DNA of 64,000 nt from Lihuaxuella thermophila (GTDB taxonomy: Bacteria > Bacillota > Bacilli > Thermoactinomycetales > Thermoactinomycetaceae). Both the position numbers and the translations under genes were made by a program. The first letter of the stretch is position 1; the number at the start of each line of letters is the position of its first letter. The stretch covers positions 62,001 to 126,000 of the forward strand of contig NZ_FOCQ01000007.1 in assembly GCF_900110165.1 (NCBI RefSeq), written 5' to 3'. This document shows, piece after piece, positions 41,394 through 49,668 of this stretch. The notes beneath the pieces were generated by a model. It was given only the letters and a program-made list of their open reading frames with translations. It was not told the origin of the DNA and did no database searches.

Positions 41394-41581
41394 AGGATCC
41401 CAACTTGTTCCCGGGGATTTTGCTGTAATAACGATTCATAGCGTTGGATATGGTTCGATCGATTGTGCAGCCCATGTCGGTACGGATCCGCTCCTTTCAG
41501 TTCCGCCGAACCCGGGCTCTCCTGATTCTTTAGAAGCTCAATCCCCATCTGTGGACCTTCTTGAGTAACCCGTTCAACCAC
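41390..41581 (-). CDS. Doubtful small open frame (63 codons)
   Basis: A GTG-initiated frame on the minus strand, overlapping the last bases of mciZ, encodes a Gln/Gly/Arg-rich peptide (MGIELLKNQESPGSAELKG in the middle) with protein-like composition. No ribosome site fits, and a TAA closes the frame only 14 codons upstream of the GTG. I do not recognise a family. It could be a small spore protein or chance. Confidence 0.25.
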   Translation of the reverse strand: MVERVTQEGPQMGIELLKNQESPGSAELKGADPYRHGLHNRSNHIQRYESLLQQNPREQVGIL

Positions 41582-41691
41582 ATGCTCTTTACTTTGCCCA
41601 TCTCCACACGATCGGGGATTTTTTTATATATTGAGAGTAGGAAATTATTTATCAAGATCATATTCCATCGTTAGAGGAAAGGAGTCCTTCG

Positions 41692-42333
41692 ATGCAACCA
41701 CGCGAATACATGCTTCATCAGGAGGTGCTGGACAGCCTGACCCCGCGCGAACGTCATACATATTTTGAGTTGGTGCGGCTGGCTGCTTCGGAAGACACCC
41801 TTCATGAAGAATTCCAAGTGCCGATTCCAAAAGGGAGCTGGATTATTTCCTACCGCCAGTTAGAGAGATTGCTGGATATCACCAGATCTACCATTCGAAG
41901 AGCGTTGATGCGCCTGGTGGAAAAAGATTTGATCGAGCTGACCAATATCGGGCCACACAAAGGGTCAGACGGGGTTCAATTCCGCACGCTGTGTAAGATC
42001 AAGCATTATCAGGAACAAAAAATGAACTTCCATGAAATCAAAAGAGAAATACATATAGCGCCGACACCAATCGAGATGATCCGACGAATGGAAGTTAACC
42101 ATCTCGCCTTCCGCTTGGCGGAATTGGAGTCACTCAGATATCAAATGAAAGGACAGCTTTCACCTGATGATGGACGGAAGCTGGATTTGATCATCCAATC
42201 GTACCAAACGGCCAAACAGATGCTCACATCTCAGGAAAGCGCGGTTTCGTCTGCAAAATCGGACGCGGATGAAAACAGATGGACAGACGGTTTTCAACAA
42301 AGGGAAATAATCGGGACAATACAGGAATCATGA
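41692..42333 (+). CDS. Winged-helix DNA-binding protein of unknown role
   Basis: The 213-residue protein has a winged helix-turn-helix in its first half (ISYRQLERLLDITRSTIRRA, residues 52-71, followed by LMRLVEKDLIEL). The second half is helical and charged, perhaps a dimerisation region; the last 30 residues look disordered. The first part resembles replication-initiator or MarR/GntR-like wHTH domains, but I cannot name a family. ATG follows AAGGAG. It is 77 bp upstream of the EcsC-family gene on the same strand. Confidence 0.75.
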   Translation: MQPREYMLHQEVLDSLTPRERHTYFELVRLAASEDTLHEEFQVPIPKGSWIISYRQLERLLDITRSTIRRALMRLVEKDLIELTNIGPHKGSDGVQFRTLCKIKHYQEQKMNFHEIKREIHIAPTPIEMIRRMEVNHLAFRLAELESLRYQMKGQLSPDDGRKLDLIIQSYQTAKQMLTSQESAVSSAKSDADENRWTDGFQQREIIGTIQES

Positions 42334-42409
42334 ATTCACAGCGCATTTAAAAAGATGAGCAGGTTTTTGCATCTCACCATAGAAATTTATTTTTGGAGGT
42401 GAACATGCT

Positions 42410-43246
42410 TTGAACGCAGCTTTCCAAATTGAGAACAAAGAGTTCCTCCTGTCTGAACTGGAAAAGATTCACCAGTGGGAAGAAGAACAAAAAGACCTCT
42501 GGTTCTGGGAGAAAATCGGCCGAATTCCATTCGCCGTTTTGGATAAGATCACTCCGAATATTGTGCATGAGGTTCTCGGGAAGATCCTGGATGAAATTGG
42601 AGGTTACATACAAACAGGGGGGCAATATTTGATAAGTGAAGAAAATATTTTAACGCAACTCTCGGTGGCCAACGCGTCTTCCGATCCACTCAGTCTGGAG
42701 GATGTGGCTTCTCTTCCTCTTCAAACCATGGATCGAGTGGCGGCCAAACTGAAAGACTCGCGTACCCAATTTGCCACCATGCAAGGGGCCACAACAGGGT
42801 TTGGAGGGATATTCACCCTGGCGATCGACATCCCGGCACTGCTCGGCCTGTCTTTAAAAGTTTTACAGGAAATGGCACTGACCTACGGTTATGATCCAAA
42901 AGAAAAGAATGAACGCATCTTTGTGGTGAAATGCCTGCAATTTGCTTCTTCCGATTTCGTCGGCAAACAGGCCATCTTAAAAGATTTATCCCAATTCCAC
43001 ACGAAAAACGGGGAGCGGGAATCCATCTCCCGGTTGCAAGGCTGGCGCGAAGTGATCGCCACCTACCGGGATAATTACGGATGGAAAAAACTTTTTCAAC
43101 TCGTCCCGGTGATCGGAATTCTTTTTGGTGCCTGGATCAACCGATCCACCATCGAAGAAGTAGCGGAAGCGGGCATGATGCTTTATCGCAAACGCAGAAT
43201 ATTGGATAAACTGGAAGAAATGGAGAAAAATACCCAAAACGGGTAA
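42410..43246 (+). CDS. EcsC family protein
   Basis: The 278 residues match the EcsC family, named after B. subtilis EcsC, a membrane-associated protein of unknown function. Typical is the glycine-rich hydrophobic core FATMQGATTGFGGIFTLAID then IPALLGLSLKVLQEMAL (about residues 120-157) and a second hydrophobic segment FQLVPVIGILFGAWIN. The start is TTG 42410, nine bases from GGAGGT. Between them lies ATG-CTT-TGA, a two-codon frame overlapping the TTG. No ecsA or ecsB transporter genes are adjacent. Confidence 0.85.
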   Translation: MNAAFQIENKEFLLSELEKIHQWEEEQKDLWFWEKIGRIPFAVLDKITPNIVHEVLGKILDEIGGYIQTGGQYLISEENILTQLSVANASSDPLSLEDVASLPLQTMDRVAAKLKDSRTQFATMQGATTGFGGIFTLAIDIPALLGLSLKVLQEMALTYGYDPKEKNERIFVVKCLQFASSDFVGKQAILKDLSQFHTKNGERESISRLQGWREVIATYRDNYGWKKLFQLVPVIGILFGAWINRSTIEEVAEAGMMLYRKRRILDKLEEMEKNTQNG

Positions 43247-43247
43247 A

Positions 43248-43282
43248 AATCAAGCCGGTTCTCATTGGAGACCGGCTTGATT
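43248..43282. terminator. Bidirectional terminator between convergent genes
   Basis: AATCAAGCCGGT and ACCGGCTTGATT form a 12-bp stem. T-tracts follow in both directions (TTTTTA on minus, TATGTTTT on plus). It serves the EcsC-family gene and the M20 peptidase gene. Confidence 0.85.
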
Positions 43283-43300
43283 CTATGTTTTCCTTCACGC

Positions 43301-44434
43301 CTAAACAACCGCTTCCACTTTGGCGCATTCTTTTACCAATGCCAACACCAATTCCGCCGTTTTGATGAGTTCGGCAACCGGCATGCGTTCACTGGTCGTA
43401 TGAATGTTTTCATAGCCGATCCCCAGGTTGACCGTCGGAATGCCGTAACCAGCGATCACGTTGGCGTCACTGCCCCCGCCGCTCGCCCCGATCTTGGGTT
43501 CCCGCCCTACTTGCTTCACTGCGGCAATCGCTTTTTGCACAACCAAATCGGATTCATCGAATTTAAAAGCCGGATAAAGGGTGACGGTTTCCACTTCCGC
43601 TCTTGCGTGAAACTCTTCGGCCGCTTCATGAAATGCGCGCACCATTTTCTCCACCTGGGCCTTCAGCTTTTGTTCATCGCGGCTGCGCGCTTCAGCGAGA
43701 ATTTCCACCCGTTCAGGAACGACATTGCTGGCCGTGCCTCCCTGGAATCTGCCGATATTGGCCGTTGTTTCTTCATCGATGCGTCCCAGGGGCATTTTGG
43801 AAATGGCCCGGCTGGCCACTTGGATGGCGCTGATCCCATCTTCAGGATTCACGCCGGCATGGGCTGCTTTGCCGTAAATGGTAGCCAAAATTTTCACCTG
43901 AGACGGAGCTGAAGTGATGATCTCTCCGACCGGTCCGTTGGAATCGAGAGCAAAGCCGAAGTCGGCATGGATCAGGCTCCGGTCCAAGTGACGGGCACCC
44001 AGCAGACCGGACTCTTCACCAGCGGTAATGATCAGCTGGATGGTGCCGTGAGGAATCTTTTGCTCCTGAAGGATGCGAATGCCTTCCAGCAGAGCGGCCA
44101 GTCCGGCTTTGTCGTCACTGCCCAGAATCGTGGTTCCGTCCGAAACGATATATCCATCCTGAATCGATGGTTTAACTCCCTTACCGGGAGCCACAGTATC
44201 CATATGGCAGGTAAAGTAAACCGTCGGGGCATCATCAATCGTGCCTTGCAAGGTGGCGACGAGGTTTCCGGCGCCATGGCCCGTCTTCTCTGCGGAATCG
44301 TCTTCGACCACTTGGAGTCCGAGCGCCGCCAGTTTTTCCTTCAGAAGATCGCAGATCTCTCTCTCATCGCCGGTTTCGCTGTCTGTTTTTACTAGTTCTA
44401 TAAATTCGTCTATGAGGCGTTGTTCGTTAATCAA
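43301..44434 (-). CDS. M20 family peptidase, tripeptidase T-like (YqjE type)
   Basis: A 377-residue cytosolic zinc peptidase. Metal-binding motifs are visible: CHMDTVAPGKG with the first His and Asp, LGSDDKAGLAALL with the bridging Asp, and AGEESGLLGAR with the catalytic and ligand Glu; the dimerisation domain lies near residues 185-290. Family members trim amino-terminal residues from tripeptides. Start is TTG 44432-44434 behind GGAGGATCTCAA. In B. subtilis the homologue yqjE adjoins the yqjD carboxyltransferase gene, as here. Confidence 0.88.
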   Translation of the reverse strand: MINEQRLIDEFIELVKTDSETGDEREICDLLKEKLAALGLQVVEDDSAEKTGHGAGNLVATLQGTIDDAPTVYFTCHMDTVAPGKGVKPSIQDGYIVSDGTTILGSDDKAGLAALLEGIRILQEQKIPHGTIQLIITAGEESGLLGARHLDRSLIHADFGFALDSNGPVGEIITSAPSQVKILATIYGKAAHAGVNPEDGISAIQVASRAISKMPLGRIDEETTANIGRFQGGTASNVVPERVEILAEARSRDEQKLKAQVEKMVRAFHEAAEEFHARAEVETVTLYPAFKFDESDLVVQKAIAAVKQVGREPKIGASGGGSDANVIAGYGIPTVNLGIGYENIHTTSERMPVAELIKTAELVLALVKECAKVEAVV

Positions 44435-44600
44435 TTGAGATCCTCCATTCAGCTTTCAAAATACACCTATTTATTTTACAACAAAAATCTCCAAACGTCC
44501 TGCAACCCGATCTTTATTCAATAAAAACACTGGTTAAACTGTCATTATTTACTATAGTATGCTCATCCGCCATAAATCTACTACTTCATTCACCCATCAA

Positions 44601-44635
44601 AACAGCCGTTTCTGCTTCGTTCAGAAACGGCTGTT
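44601..44635. terminator. Terminator after the methylmalonyl-CoA operon
   Basis: AACAGCCGTTTCTG and CAGAAACGGCTGTT form a 14-bp stem with a seven-base loop; TTTTTCC follows on the plus strand and TTTTGATGG on the minus strand. It lies past the end of the minus-strand operon. The rest of 44435-44698 shows nothing I can support. Confidence 0.8.
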
Positions 44636-44698
44636 TTTCCTTCAAGAGGAAGTGATCAGGAAACCTTTATATTCTGAAGCATTTTTGTAGGATCGGGG

Positions 44699-44911
44699 TT
44701 ATTTTTTGCTCCATTCTTTTTGCGGTGTCGCCGGATCACTTCTCTTCCAATTCCGTTTTTCAATGCGTTCCTTCCGGGTCAACAGTTCACGTCGACCCGC
44801 TTCGCGCCAGGGGGAAAGATCCCTCGGACCCCGGATAAAAGTGACGTGCCGTGAAGAGAACCCGCATTCTTGTGATGAACTGCGCAAGTCGCATCCAACC
44901 ATCAAAGCCAT
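44699..44911 (-). CDS. Small basic protein at the end of the acyl-CoA carboxylase operon
   Basis: An ATG at 44909-44911, six bases after GAGGTG, opens 70 codons just 17 bp after the carboxyltransferase stop. The product is basic (SPWREAGRRELLTRKERIEK, then KRNWKRSD) with no membrane helix, so it is not an OadG-type sodium pump subunit. The W-x3-GR-xEL pattern recalls small accessory subunits of acyl-CoA carboxylases, but I cannot assign it. A competing frame on the same strand has a poorer ribosome site. Confidence 0.5.
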   Translation of the reverse strand: MALMVGCDLRSSSQECGFSSRHVTFIRGPRDLSPWREAGRRELLTRKERIEKRNWKRSDPATPQKEWSKK

Positions 44912-44928
44912 CCCGCACACCTCTTTCC

Positions 44929-46476
44929 TTACAGCGGTATGTTCCCGTGCTTTTTCGCCGGACGGCTTTCGCGTTTATTGCGGAGCATTTCCAGGGCACT
45001 CTTCAATTTGGCTCTCGTTTCCCTGGGGTCGATCACATCATCCACCATGCCGTGAGCGGCAGCCACATAAGGGTTGGAAAACTTTTCTCTGTACTCTTGG
45101 ATTTTTGCCTGCCGGGTGGCTTCCGGATCTTCACTTTCTTCAATCTCGCGGCTGAAAATGATGTTGGCAGCCCCTTCCGCTCCCATCACTGCCACTTCGG
45201 CGCTGGGCCATGCATAAACCAAGTCGGCTCCGATCGCTTTACTGTTTAAAGCCACATACGCCCCGCCAAAAGCTTTGCGGAGAATCACTGTGATCTTGGG
45301 CACCGTCGCTTCCGAATAAGCGTACAAAATCTTGGCCCCGTGGCGGATGATCCCGCGATGTTCCTGGTTCACACCGGGAAGGAAACCGGTCACATCGACA
45401 AAGGTGATGATCGGGATGTTAAAACAATCGCAGAAACGGATAAAGCGGCTCAGTTTATCCGATGAGTCGATATCCAGACATCCGGCCATCACTTTCGGCT
45501 GATTGGCGGCAATCCCCACCGTTTGTCCCCCGATGCGGCCAAAGCCGACCACGATATTACGTGCAAACTGTTCATGCACTTCCATGAAATCACCGTTATC
45601 CAAAATCAGATGGATTACTTTCCGCACATCGTAAACCTTGGTTCCTTCCACCGGCACCACTTCCGCCAGCTCGTCGATCCATCCGTCATCTTCTTTCACA
45701 AACACACGGGGCGGATCTTCCACATTGTTTTGCGGCAAAAAGGCTAACAGACGCCGCACCTGCTCCAGAACTTCGGGTTCGCTCGGAGCCGTGAAATGGG
45801 CATTTCCGCTCACACTGGAATGGAGACGGGCCCCACCCAGCTCTTCCGTGGAGATCACTTCTTTCGTCACCGCTTCAATCACTTTGGGACCGGTGATGAA
45901 CATCTGGCTGGTGTTCTCGACCATGAACACAAAATCGGTGATGGCGGGCGAGTAGACGGCTCCCCCCGCACAGGGCCCCATAATGACGGAAATCTGCGGG
46001 ATCACTCCGGAATAGATGGAGTTGCGGTAAAAGATGTGACCATACCCGTCCAGCGACACAACACCCTCCTGAATCCTCGCGCCGCCGGAATCATTCAGCC
46101 CGATAATCGGGGCGCCGTTTTTGGCTGCCAGATCCATGACCCGGGCGATTTTCAGGGCGTGCATTTCTCCCAGCGCGCCCCCGAACACGGTAAAATCCTG
46201 GGCAAAAACATATACCAGCCGGCCGTGGATTTTTCCGTAACCCGTCACCACACCTTCCCCCGGGGCGTCCATTCGATCCATTCCAAAATGGGTGGCCCGG
46301 TGCTCGACAAACGGATTTAATTCCACAAAGGTATCTTCATCCAGGAGCAAATCGATCCGTTCCCTGGCTGTCAATTTTCCGCGTTTGTGTTGCGCGCGAA
46401 TGCGCATTTCTCCCCCGCCTTGTTCCACTTTGCGCCGACGTTCGGATAATTGTTCGATCTTTTGGTACATGTCCAT
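44929..46476 (-). CDS. Acyl-CoA carboxylase carboxyltransferase subunit (propionyl-CoA carboxylase beta type)
   Basis: The 515-residue protein carries both crotonase-like halves of a carboxyltransferase: LNDSGGARIQEGVVSLDGYG and GPCAGGAVYSPAITDF in the first, DVTGFLPGVNQEHRGIIRHG and AFGGAYVALNSK in the second. It transfers CO2 from biotin to propionyl-CoA, giving (S)-methylmalonyl-CoA. The gene next to the epimerase and mutase makes propionyl-CoA carboxylase the likely role, though methylmalonyl-CoA decarboxylase is related. The biotin carboxylase and biotin carrier subunits are not in the window. ATG follows AGGAGATTCAA. Confidence 0.92.
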   Translation of the reverse strand: MDMYQKIEQLSERRRKVEQGGGEMRIRAQHKRGKLTARERIDLLLDEDTFVELNPFVEHRATHFGMDRMDAPGEGVVTGYGKIHGRLVYVFAQDFTVFGGALGEMHALKIARVMDLAAKNGAPIIGLNDSGGARIQEGVVSLDGYGHIFYRNSIYSGVIPQISVIMGPCAGGAVYSPAITDFVFMVENTSQMFITGPKVIEAVTKEVISTEELGGARLHSSVSGNAHFTAPSEPEVLEQVRRLLAFLPQNNVEDPPRVFVKEDDGWIDELAEVVPVEGTKVYDVRKVIHLILDNGDFMEVHEQFARNIVVGFGRIGGQTVGIAANQPKVMAGCLDIDSSDKLSRFIRFCDCFNIPIITFVDVTGFLPGVNQEHRGIIRHGAKILYAYSEATVPKITVILRKAFGGAYVALNSKAIGADLVYAWPSAEVAVMGAEGAANIIFSREIEESEDPEATRQAKIQEYREKFSNPYVAAAHGMVDDVIDPRETRAKLKSALEMLRNKRESRPAKKHGNIPL

Positions 46477-46485
46477 TTGAATCTC

Positions 46486-46920
46486 CTACTCCTTTTCTTC
46501 TGATTTGACCGGTTCACACAGCTCCATCAGCACCCCGCCGGTCGACTTCGGATGCAAAAAAGCAATGTTCATCTGGTGAGCCCCGCGTTTGGGTTTGTCA
46601 TGGATCAGGCGTACCCCCTTTTCAGAAAGCTGTTGGAGACGCTCTGTCAGGCCATTCACTTCAAACGCAATATGATGGATTCCCTCGCCGTGTCTGGCTA
46701 AAAATTTGGCAATCGCACTCTCTTCTGAAGTGGGTTCGAGGAGTTCAATCCTGCTTTCTCCGATGGTGAAAAAGGCAACCCGCACATGCTCGCTTTCCAC
46801 GGTCTCGATCCCTTCAAAAGGGAGCCCCAGCACATCCTGGTACCATTTGATCGAGGCTTCCAGGTTTTGGACCGCGATGCCGATATGACTGATTTTCCTG
46901 GGTGCGTTTCCCCGGGTCAT
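46486..46920 (-). CDS. mce: Methylmalonyl-CoA epimerase
   Basis: Mce converts (S)- to (R)-methylmalonyl-CoA. The 144-residue glyoxalase-fold protein has ISHIGIAVQNLEASIKWYQD at the start with the metal His, and IHHIAFEV plus LMELCEP carrying the other ligands. Its start overlaps the end of the cobalamin-binding gene (ATGA), and it ends 10 bp before the carboxyltransferase gene. The four genes form one operon. Confidence 0.95.
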   Translation of the reverse strand: MTRGNAPRKISHIGIAVQNLEASIKWYQDVLGLPFEGIETVESEHVRVAFFTIGESRIELLEPTSEESAIAKFLARHGEGIHHIAFEVNGLTERLQQLSEKGVRLIHDKPKRGAHQMNIAFLHPKSTGGVLMELCEPVKSEEKE

Positions 46921-47327
46921 GCTTTTGCCTCCCTTGCCCCAACCGCTTGACGGATATAATCGGCGGTCTCTTTGGTCGTGGTGCCGGACGTAAATATCTC
47001 GGCAATCCCTTGTTCTTTTAAATAGACGATATCTTCTTGCGGAATGACGCCGCCGCCGATGACGATAATGTCATCCGCCCGGTTCTCTTTCAACAAGCGG
47101 ACCACTTCCGGGAACAATTCATTATGAGCGCCCGATAAACAGGACAACCCGATCACATCGACATCTTCCTGGATGGCTGTGGCCACAATCTGGGCCGGGG
47201 ATTGACGGAGGCCGGTGTAGATCACTTCCATCCCCTCATCCCTGAGTGCCTGGGCGATAATGAGCGCTCCCCGATCATGCCCGTCGAGGCCGGGTTTGGC
47301 AATCAATACGCGAATCGGTCGATTCAT
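46917..47327 (-). CDS. Methylmalonyl-CoA mutase, cobalamin-binding subunit
   Basis: A 136-residue B12-binding domain: LIAKPGLDGHDRGALIIA contains the DxHxxG motif whose His coordinates cobalt, and GLSCLSGAHN and VIGGGVIP complete the Rossmann-like fold. Here it is encoded apart from the catalytic subunit, an arrangement common in archaea and some Bacillota. I start at ATG 47325-47327, six bases from GGGGTGG; an ATG two codons upstream is too close to that site. Confidence 0.93.
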   Translation of the reverse strand: MNRPIRVLIAKPGLDGHDRGALIIAQALRDEGMEVIYTGLRQSPAQIVATAIQEDVDVIGLSCLSGAHNELFPEVVRLLKENRADDIIVIGGGVIPQEDIVYLKEQGIAEIFTSGTTTKETADYIRQAVGAREAKA

Positions 47328-47339
47328 CAACATCCACCC

Positions 47340-48992
47340 CTATACCGGTTGATACTCTCCAAAAACTTCTCTTAAGGCATTGCAAATCTCGCCGACAGTG
47401 GCATACGATTTCACCGCTTCAAGAATATGGGGCATCAGGTTATCTGTCCCTTCCGCCGCACGTTTTAACCGGGCCAGTTTGCTCTTCACTTCTTCCTGGT
47501 CACGGTTGGCCCGAACCTGTCTCAGTTCTTCCATCTGTCTCTTGGCCAGTTCAGGATCCATCCGCATGATTTGCGGTTGAACTTCGTTTTCAATGCAGAA
47601 CCGGTTGACGCCCACCACGATTTCGGTTCCCGCTTCGATTTTTCGCTGTGTCTCCAGGGCCACCCGATGGATTTCCCGCTGCATAAACCCTTGTTCGACA
47701 GCCTGTACCGCGCCTCCCATCTCGTCTATTTTTTCAATATAGCGAAGAGCCTCTCTCTCAATGGCATCCGTCAACTCTTCGATATAGTACGAACCCCCGA
47801 GCGGGTCCACCGTATCGGCCACACCGCTTTCATAAGCAATAATCTGTTGCGTGCGGAGGGCAATGCGTGCGGACTCCTCTGTCGGCAGGGCCAAAGCTTC
47901 ATCCCTGGCGTTGGTGTGCAAACTCTGGGTTCCTCCCAGCACTGCTGCAAGCGCTTGCAGCGTCACCCGCACAATGTTGTTGTCCGGCTGTTGCGCCGTC
48001 AATGTGGAGCCGCCGGTCTGGGTATGGAAGCGCAGCTGTAACGAGCGCTCGTTCGATGCACGGAAACGCTCTTTCATGATTTTGGCCCACAGGCGGCGGG
48101 CGGCTCGAAACTTGGCAATTTCCTCAAAAAAGTGGTTATGGGCGTTAAAGAAAAACGAAAGGCGCGGAGCAAATTGATCCACATGGAGCCCTGCGGCAAT
48201 GGCCGCTTCAACGTAGGCAATCCCATTGGCCAGCGTAAATGCCACTTCCTGAACGGCAGTCGAACCGGCTTCACGAATGTGGTAACCGCTGATGCTGATC
48301 GTATTCCATTTGGGCACATGTTCTGCACAGTAGGCGAAGATATCGGTAATCAGCCGCATCGAAGGCTGGGGAGGAAAAATATAAGTTCCTCTGGCAATAT
48401 ATTCTTTTAAAATATCATTTTGAATCGTTCCCCTGATTTGGTGCGGTTGAACTCCCTGTTTTTCTGCCACGGCGATATACATGGCCAGCAAAACGGCAGC
48501 AGGTGCGTTAATGGTCATGGAAGTGCTCACCTGATCCAGGGGAATGTCTTCAAACAGCTTTTCCATATCTTTGAGCGAATCGATCGCTACGCCCACTTTG
48601 CCGACTTCTCCCAAAGCCATCGGGTCATCGGAGTCATAACCGATCTGCGTAGGCAAATCAAAGGCGACACTCAGGCCCGTTTGCCCCTGCTCCAGCAAAT
48701 AGCGAAACCGTTTATTCGTCTCAGCGGCAGAGCCAAAACCGGCATATTGCCTCATGGTCCAATACCGGCTTCGATACATGGTCGGATGGATTCCCCGGGT
48801 ATAAGGATACTCGCCTGGCAACCCCACCTGTTCGTCCATCTCTTCCACGCTTTTTCCCCTGTTGTATAAGCGTTTCACTTCAATTCCGGACAGGGTTTCA
48901 AACCGTTCTTTTCGTTCCGGAGACTTTTCCAGCAATCTGCGGGTTTTCTCTTCCCACTTTTGATACCGTGCATCCTGAGATTCATTCATCAT
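47340..48992 (-). CDS. Methylmalonyl-CoA mutase, large catalytic subunit
   Basis: The 550-residue TIM-barrel subunit uses adenosylcobalamin to isomerise (R)-methylmalonyl-CoA to succinyl-CoA. Family landmarks include [54 protein letters not shown] and [14 protein letters not shown]. It lacks the C-terminal B12 domain, which the next gene supplies. ATG follows AGGAGACC. First gene of the operon; a cre-like site lies about 118 bp upstream. No MeaB chaperone gene is in this operon. Confidence 0.95.
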   Translation of the reverse strand: MMNESQDARYQKWEEKTRRLLEKSPERKERFETLSGIEVKRLYNRGKSVEEMDEQVGLPGEYPYTRGIHPTMYRSRYWTMRQYAGFGSAAETNKRFRYLLEQGQTGLSVAFDLPTQIGYDSDDPMALGEVGKVGVAIDSLKDMEKLFEDIPLDQVSTSMTINAPAAVLLAMYIAVAEKQGVQPHQIRGTIQNDILKEYIARGTYIFPPQPSMRLITDIFAYCAEHVPKWNTISISGYHIREAGSTAVQEVAFTLANGIAYVEAAIAAGLHVDQFAPRLSFFFNAHNHFFEEIAKFRAARRLWAKIMKERFRASNERSLQLRFHTQTGGSTLTAQQPDNNIVRVTLQALAAVLGGTQSLHTNARDEALALPTEESARIALRTQQIIAYESGVADTVDPLGGSYYIEELTDAIEREALRYIEKIDEMGGAVQAVEQGFMQREIHRVALETQRKIEAGTEIVVGVNRFCIENEVQPQIMRMDPELAKRQMEELRQVRANRDQEEVKSKLARLKRAAEGTDNLMPHILEAVKSYATVGEICNALREVFGEYQPV

Positions 48993-49109
48993 TGCTATGG
49001 TCTCCTCTCGTACAGGTTTTGTGCCTAACCATATCTATTCACATTTCCTGGCTTTTAGGGATCAAAAACCCCATTCAAGTGGATCGATCCATATCCTCAA
49101 CTGACATAA

Positions 49110-49123
49110 ATAAAACGCTTTCA
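49110..49123. promoter_or_regulatory. CcpA-type cre upstream of the methylmalonyl-CoA mutase operon
   Basis: Minus-strand TGAAAGCGTTTTAT matches TGWAARCGYTWNCW at 13 of 14 positions. It lies 118 bp upstream of the mutase start and just past a TATATT that could be the -10 box. Catabolite repression is plausible for propionate oxidation. Confidence 0.5.
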
Positions 49124-49182
49124 CTTTTTAATATAACAAATATTACACTTGTTTGGACTGTTTTTTCGAAATCCAACATTTG

Positions 49183-49211
49183 TGGACAGTTCAAGCTATG
49201 TCCTGTAAAAT
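49183..49211 (+). promoter_or_regulatory. Sigma-A promoter of the Prli42 gene
   Basis: TGGACA (49183-49188) and TAAAAT (49206-49211) with a 17-bp spacer, 23 bp ahead of the TTG start. Confidence 0.6.
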
Positions 49212-49233
49212 AGGGTGTTGAGGTGAGATCCCT

Positions 49234-49326
49234 TTGAAACGGGCCTGGATAAAAGTCGTCATTTATGTGATTCTTTTTGCTTTGGTCGTCACCACCATCG
49301 CCTCTGGAGCATCTTTCTTCCTATAA
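49234..49326 (+). CDS. prli42: Stressosome-associated protein Prli42
   Basis: A 30-residue single-helix membrane miniprotein: a basic start (MKRAWIK when read from TTG) followed by VVIYVILFALVVTTIASG and the closing FFL. This is the Prli42 pattern (basic tail, V/I-rich helix, L..G..MFL end) known from Listeria, where it anchors the stressosome to the membrane. The start is TTG 49234-49236, seven bases from GAGGTGA, and it is too short for routine gene calling. A sigma-A promoter precedes it. Confidence 0.75.
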   Translation: MKRAWIKVVIYVILFALVVTTIASGASFFL

Positions 49327-49428
49327 TCTTCATGAATGAGTTTGTTTTTTGTTCCGTGAATTGATTATACTTATTAAATGGAAGCGCTGGATGCGCGGGA
49401 CGAACTTGGAAAGCAGGTGTAAGAATCT

Positions 49429-49605
49429 ATGGAATACTTTATGGTACCACTTCTAGTACTTATCAGCATTTTTTCGGTCTGGGGTACGATTTACAACAAA
49501 AAGACCGGAAACAAACCCGGTTTTATCATCGGAGGGGTTTTTACCCTGGGCGTTGTCGGAGTCACATTGCTCGCACTGTACGATATGTTTGTGGGGATCC
49601 AGTAA
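49429..49605 (+). CDS. Small membrane protein, DUF2759-like
   Basis: ATG 49429 opens 58 codons. The product has two membrane helices (VPLLVLISIFSVWGTIY and FIIGGVFTLGVVGVTLLALY) joined by a basic loop NKKTGNKPG, the layout of DUF2759 (B. subtilis YqgW type), though family membership is a weak call. The ribosome site (GCAGGTG) is modest. It follows the Prli42 gene by 102 bp and ends at a strong bidirectional terminator. Confidence 0.65.
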   Translation: MEYFMVPLLVLISIFSVWGTIYNKKTGNKPGFIIGGVFTLGVVGVTLLALYDMFVGIQ

Positions 49606-49610
49606 AAAAA

Positions 49611-49648
49611 AGGCTTCCATCACCATCACTCCGGTGAAATGGAAGCCT
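49611..49648. terminator. Bidirectional terminator
   Basis: AGGCTTCCAT and ATGGAAGCCT plus inner CACC/GGTG form a strong stem; T-rich tracts follow on both strands (CTCTTTTTTT on plus, TTTTTTTTAC on minus). It separates the DUF2759-like gene from the ZIP gene. Confidence 0.9.
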
Positions 49649-49668
49649 TTCTCTTTTTTTAAGCGATT

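Noticed and set aside
43301-43912. 215-codon plus-strand frame opposite the M20 peptidase
   Set aside because: Shadow of the peptidase gene.
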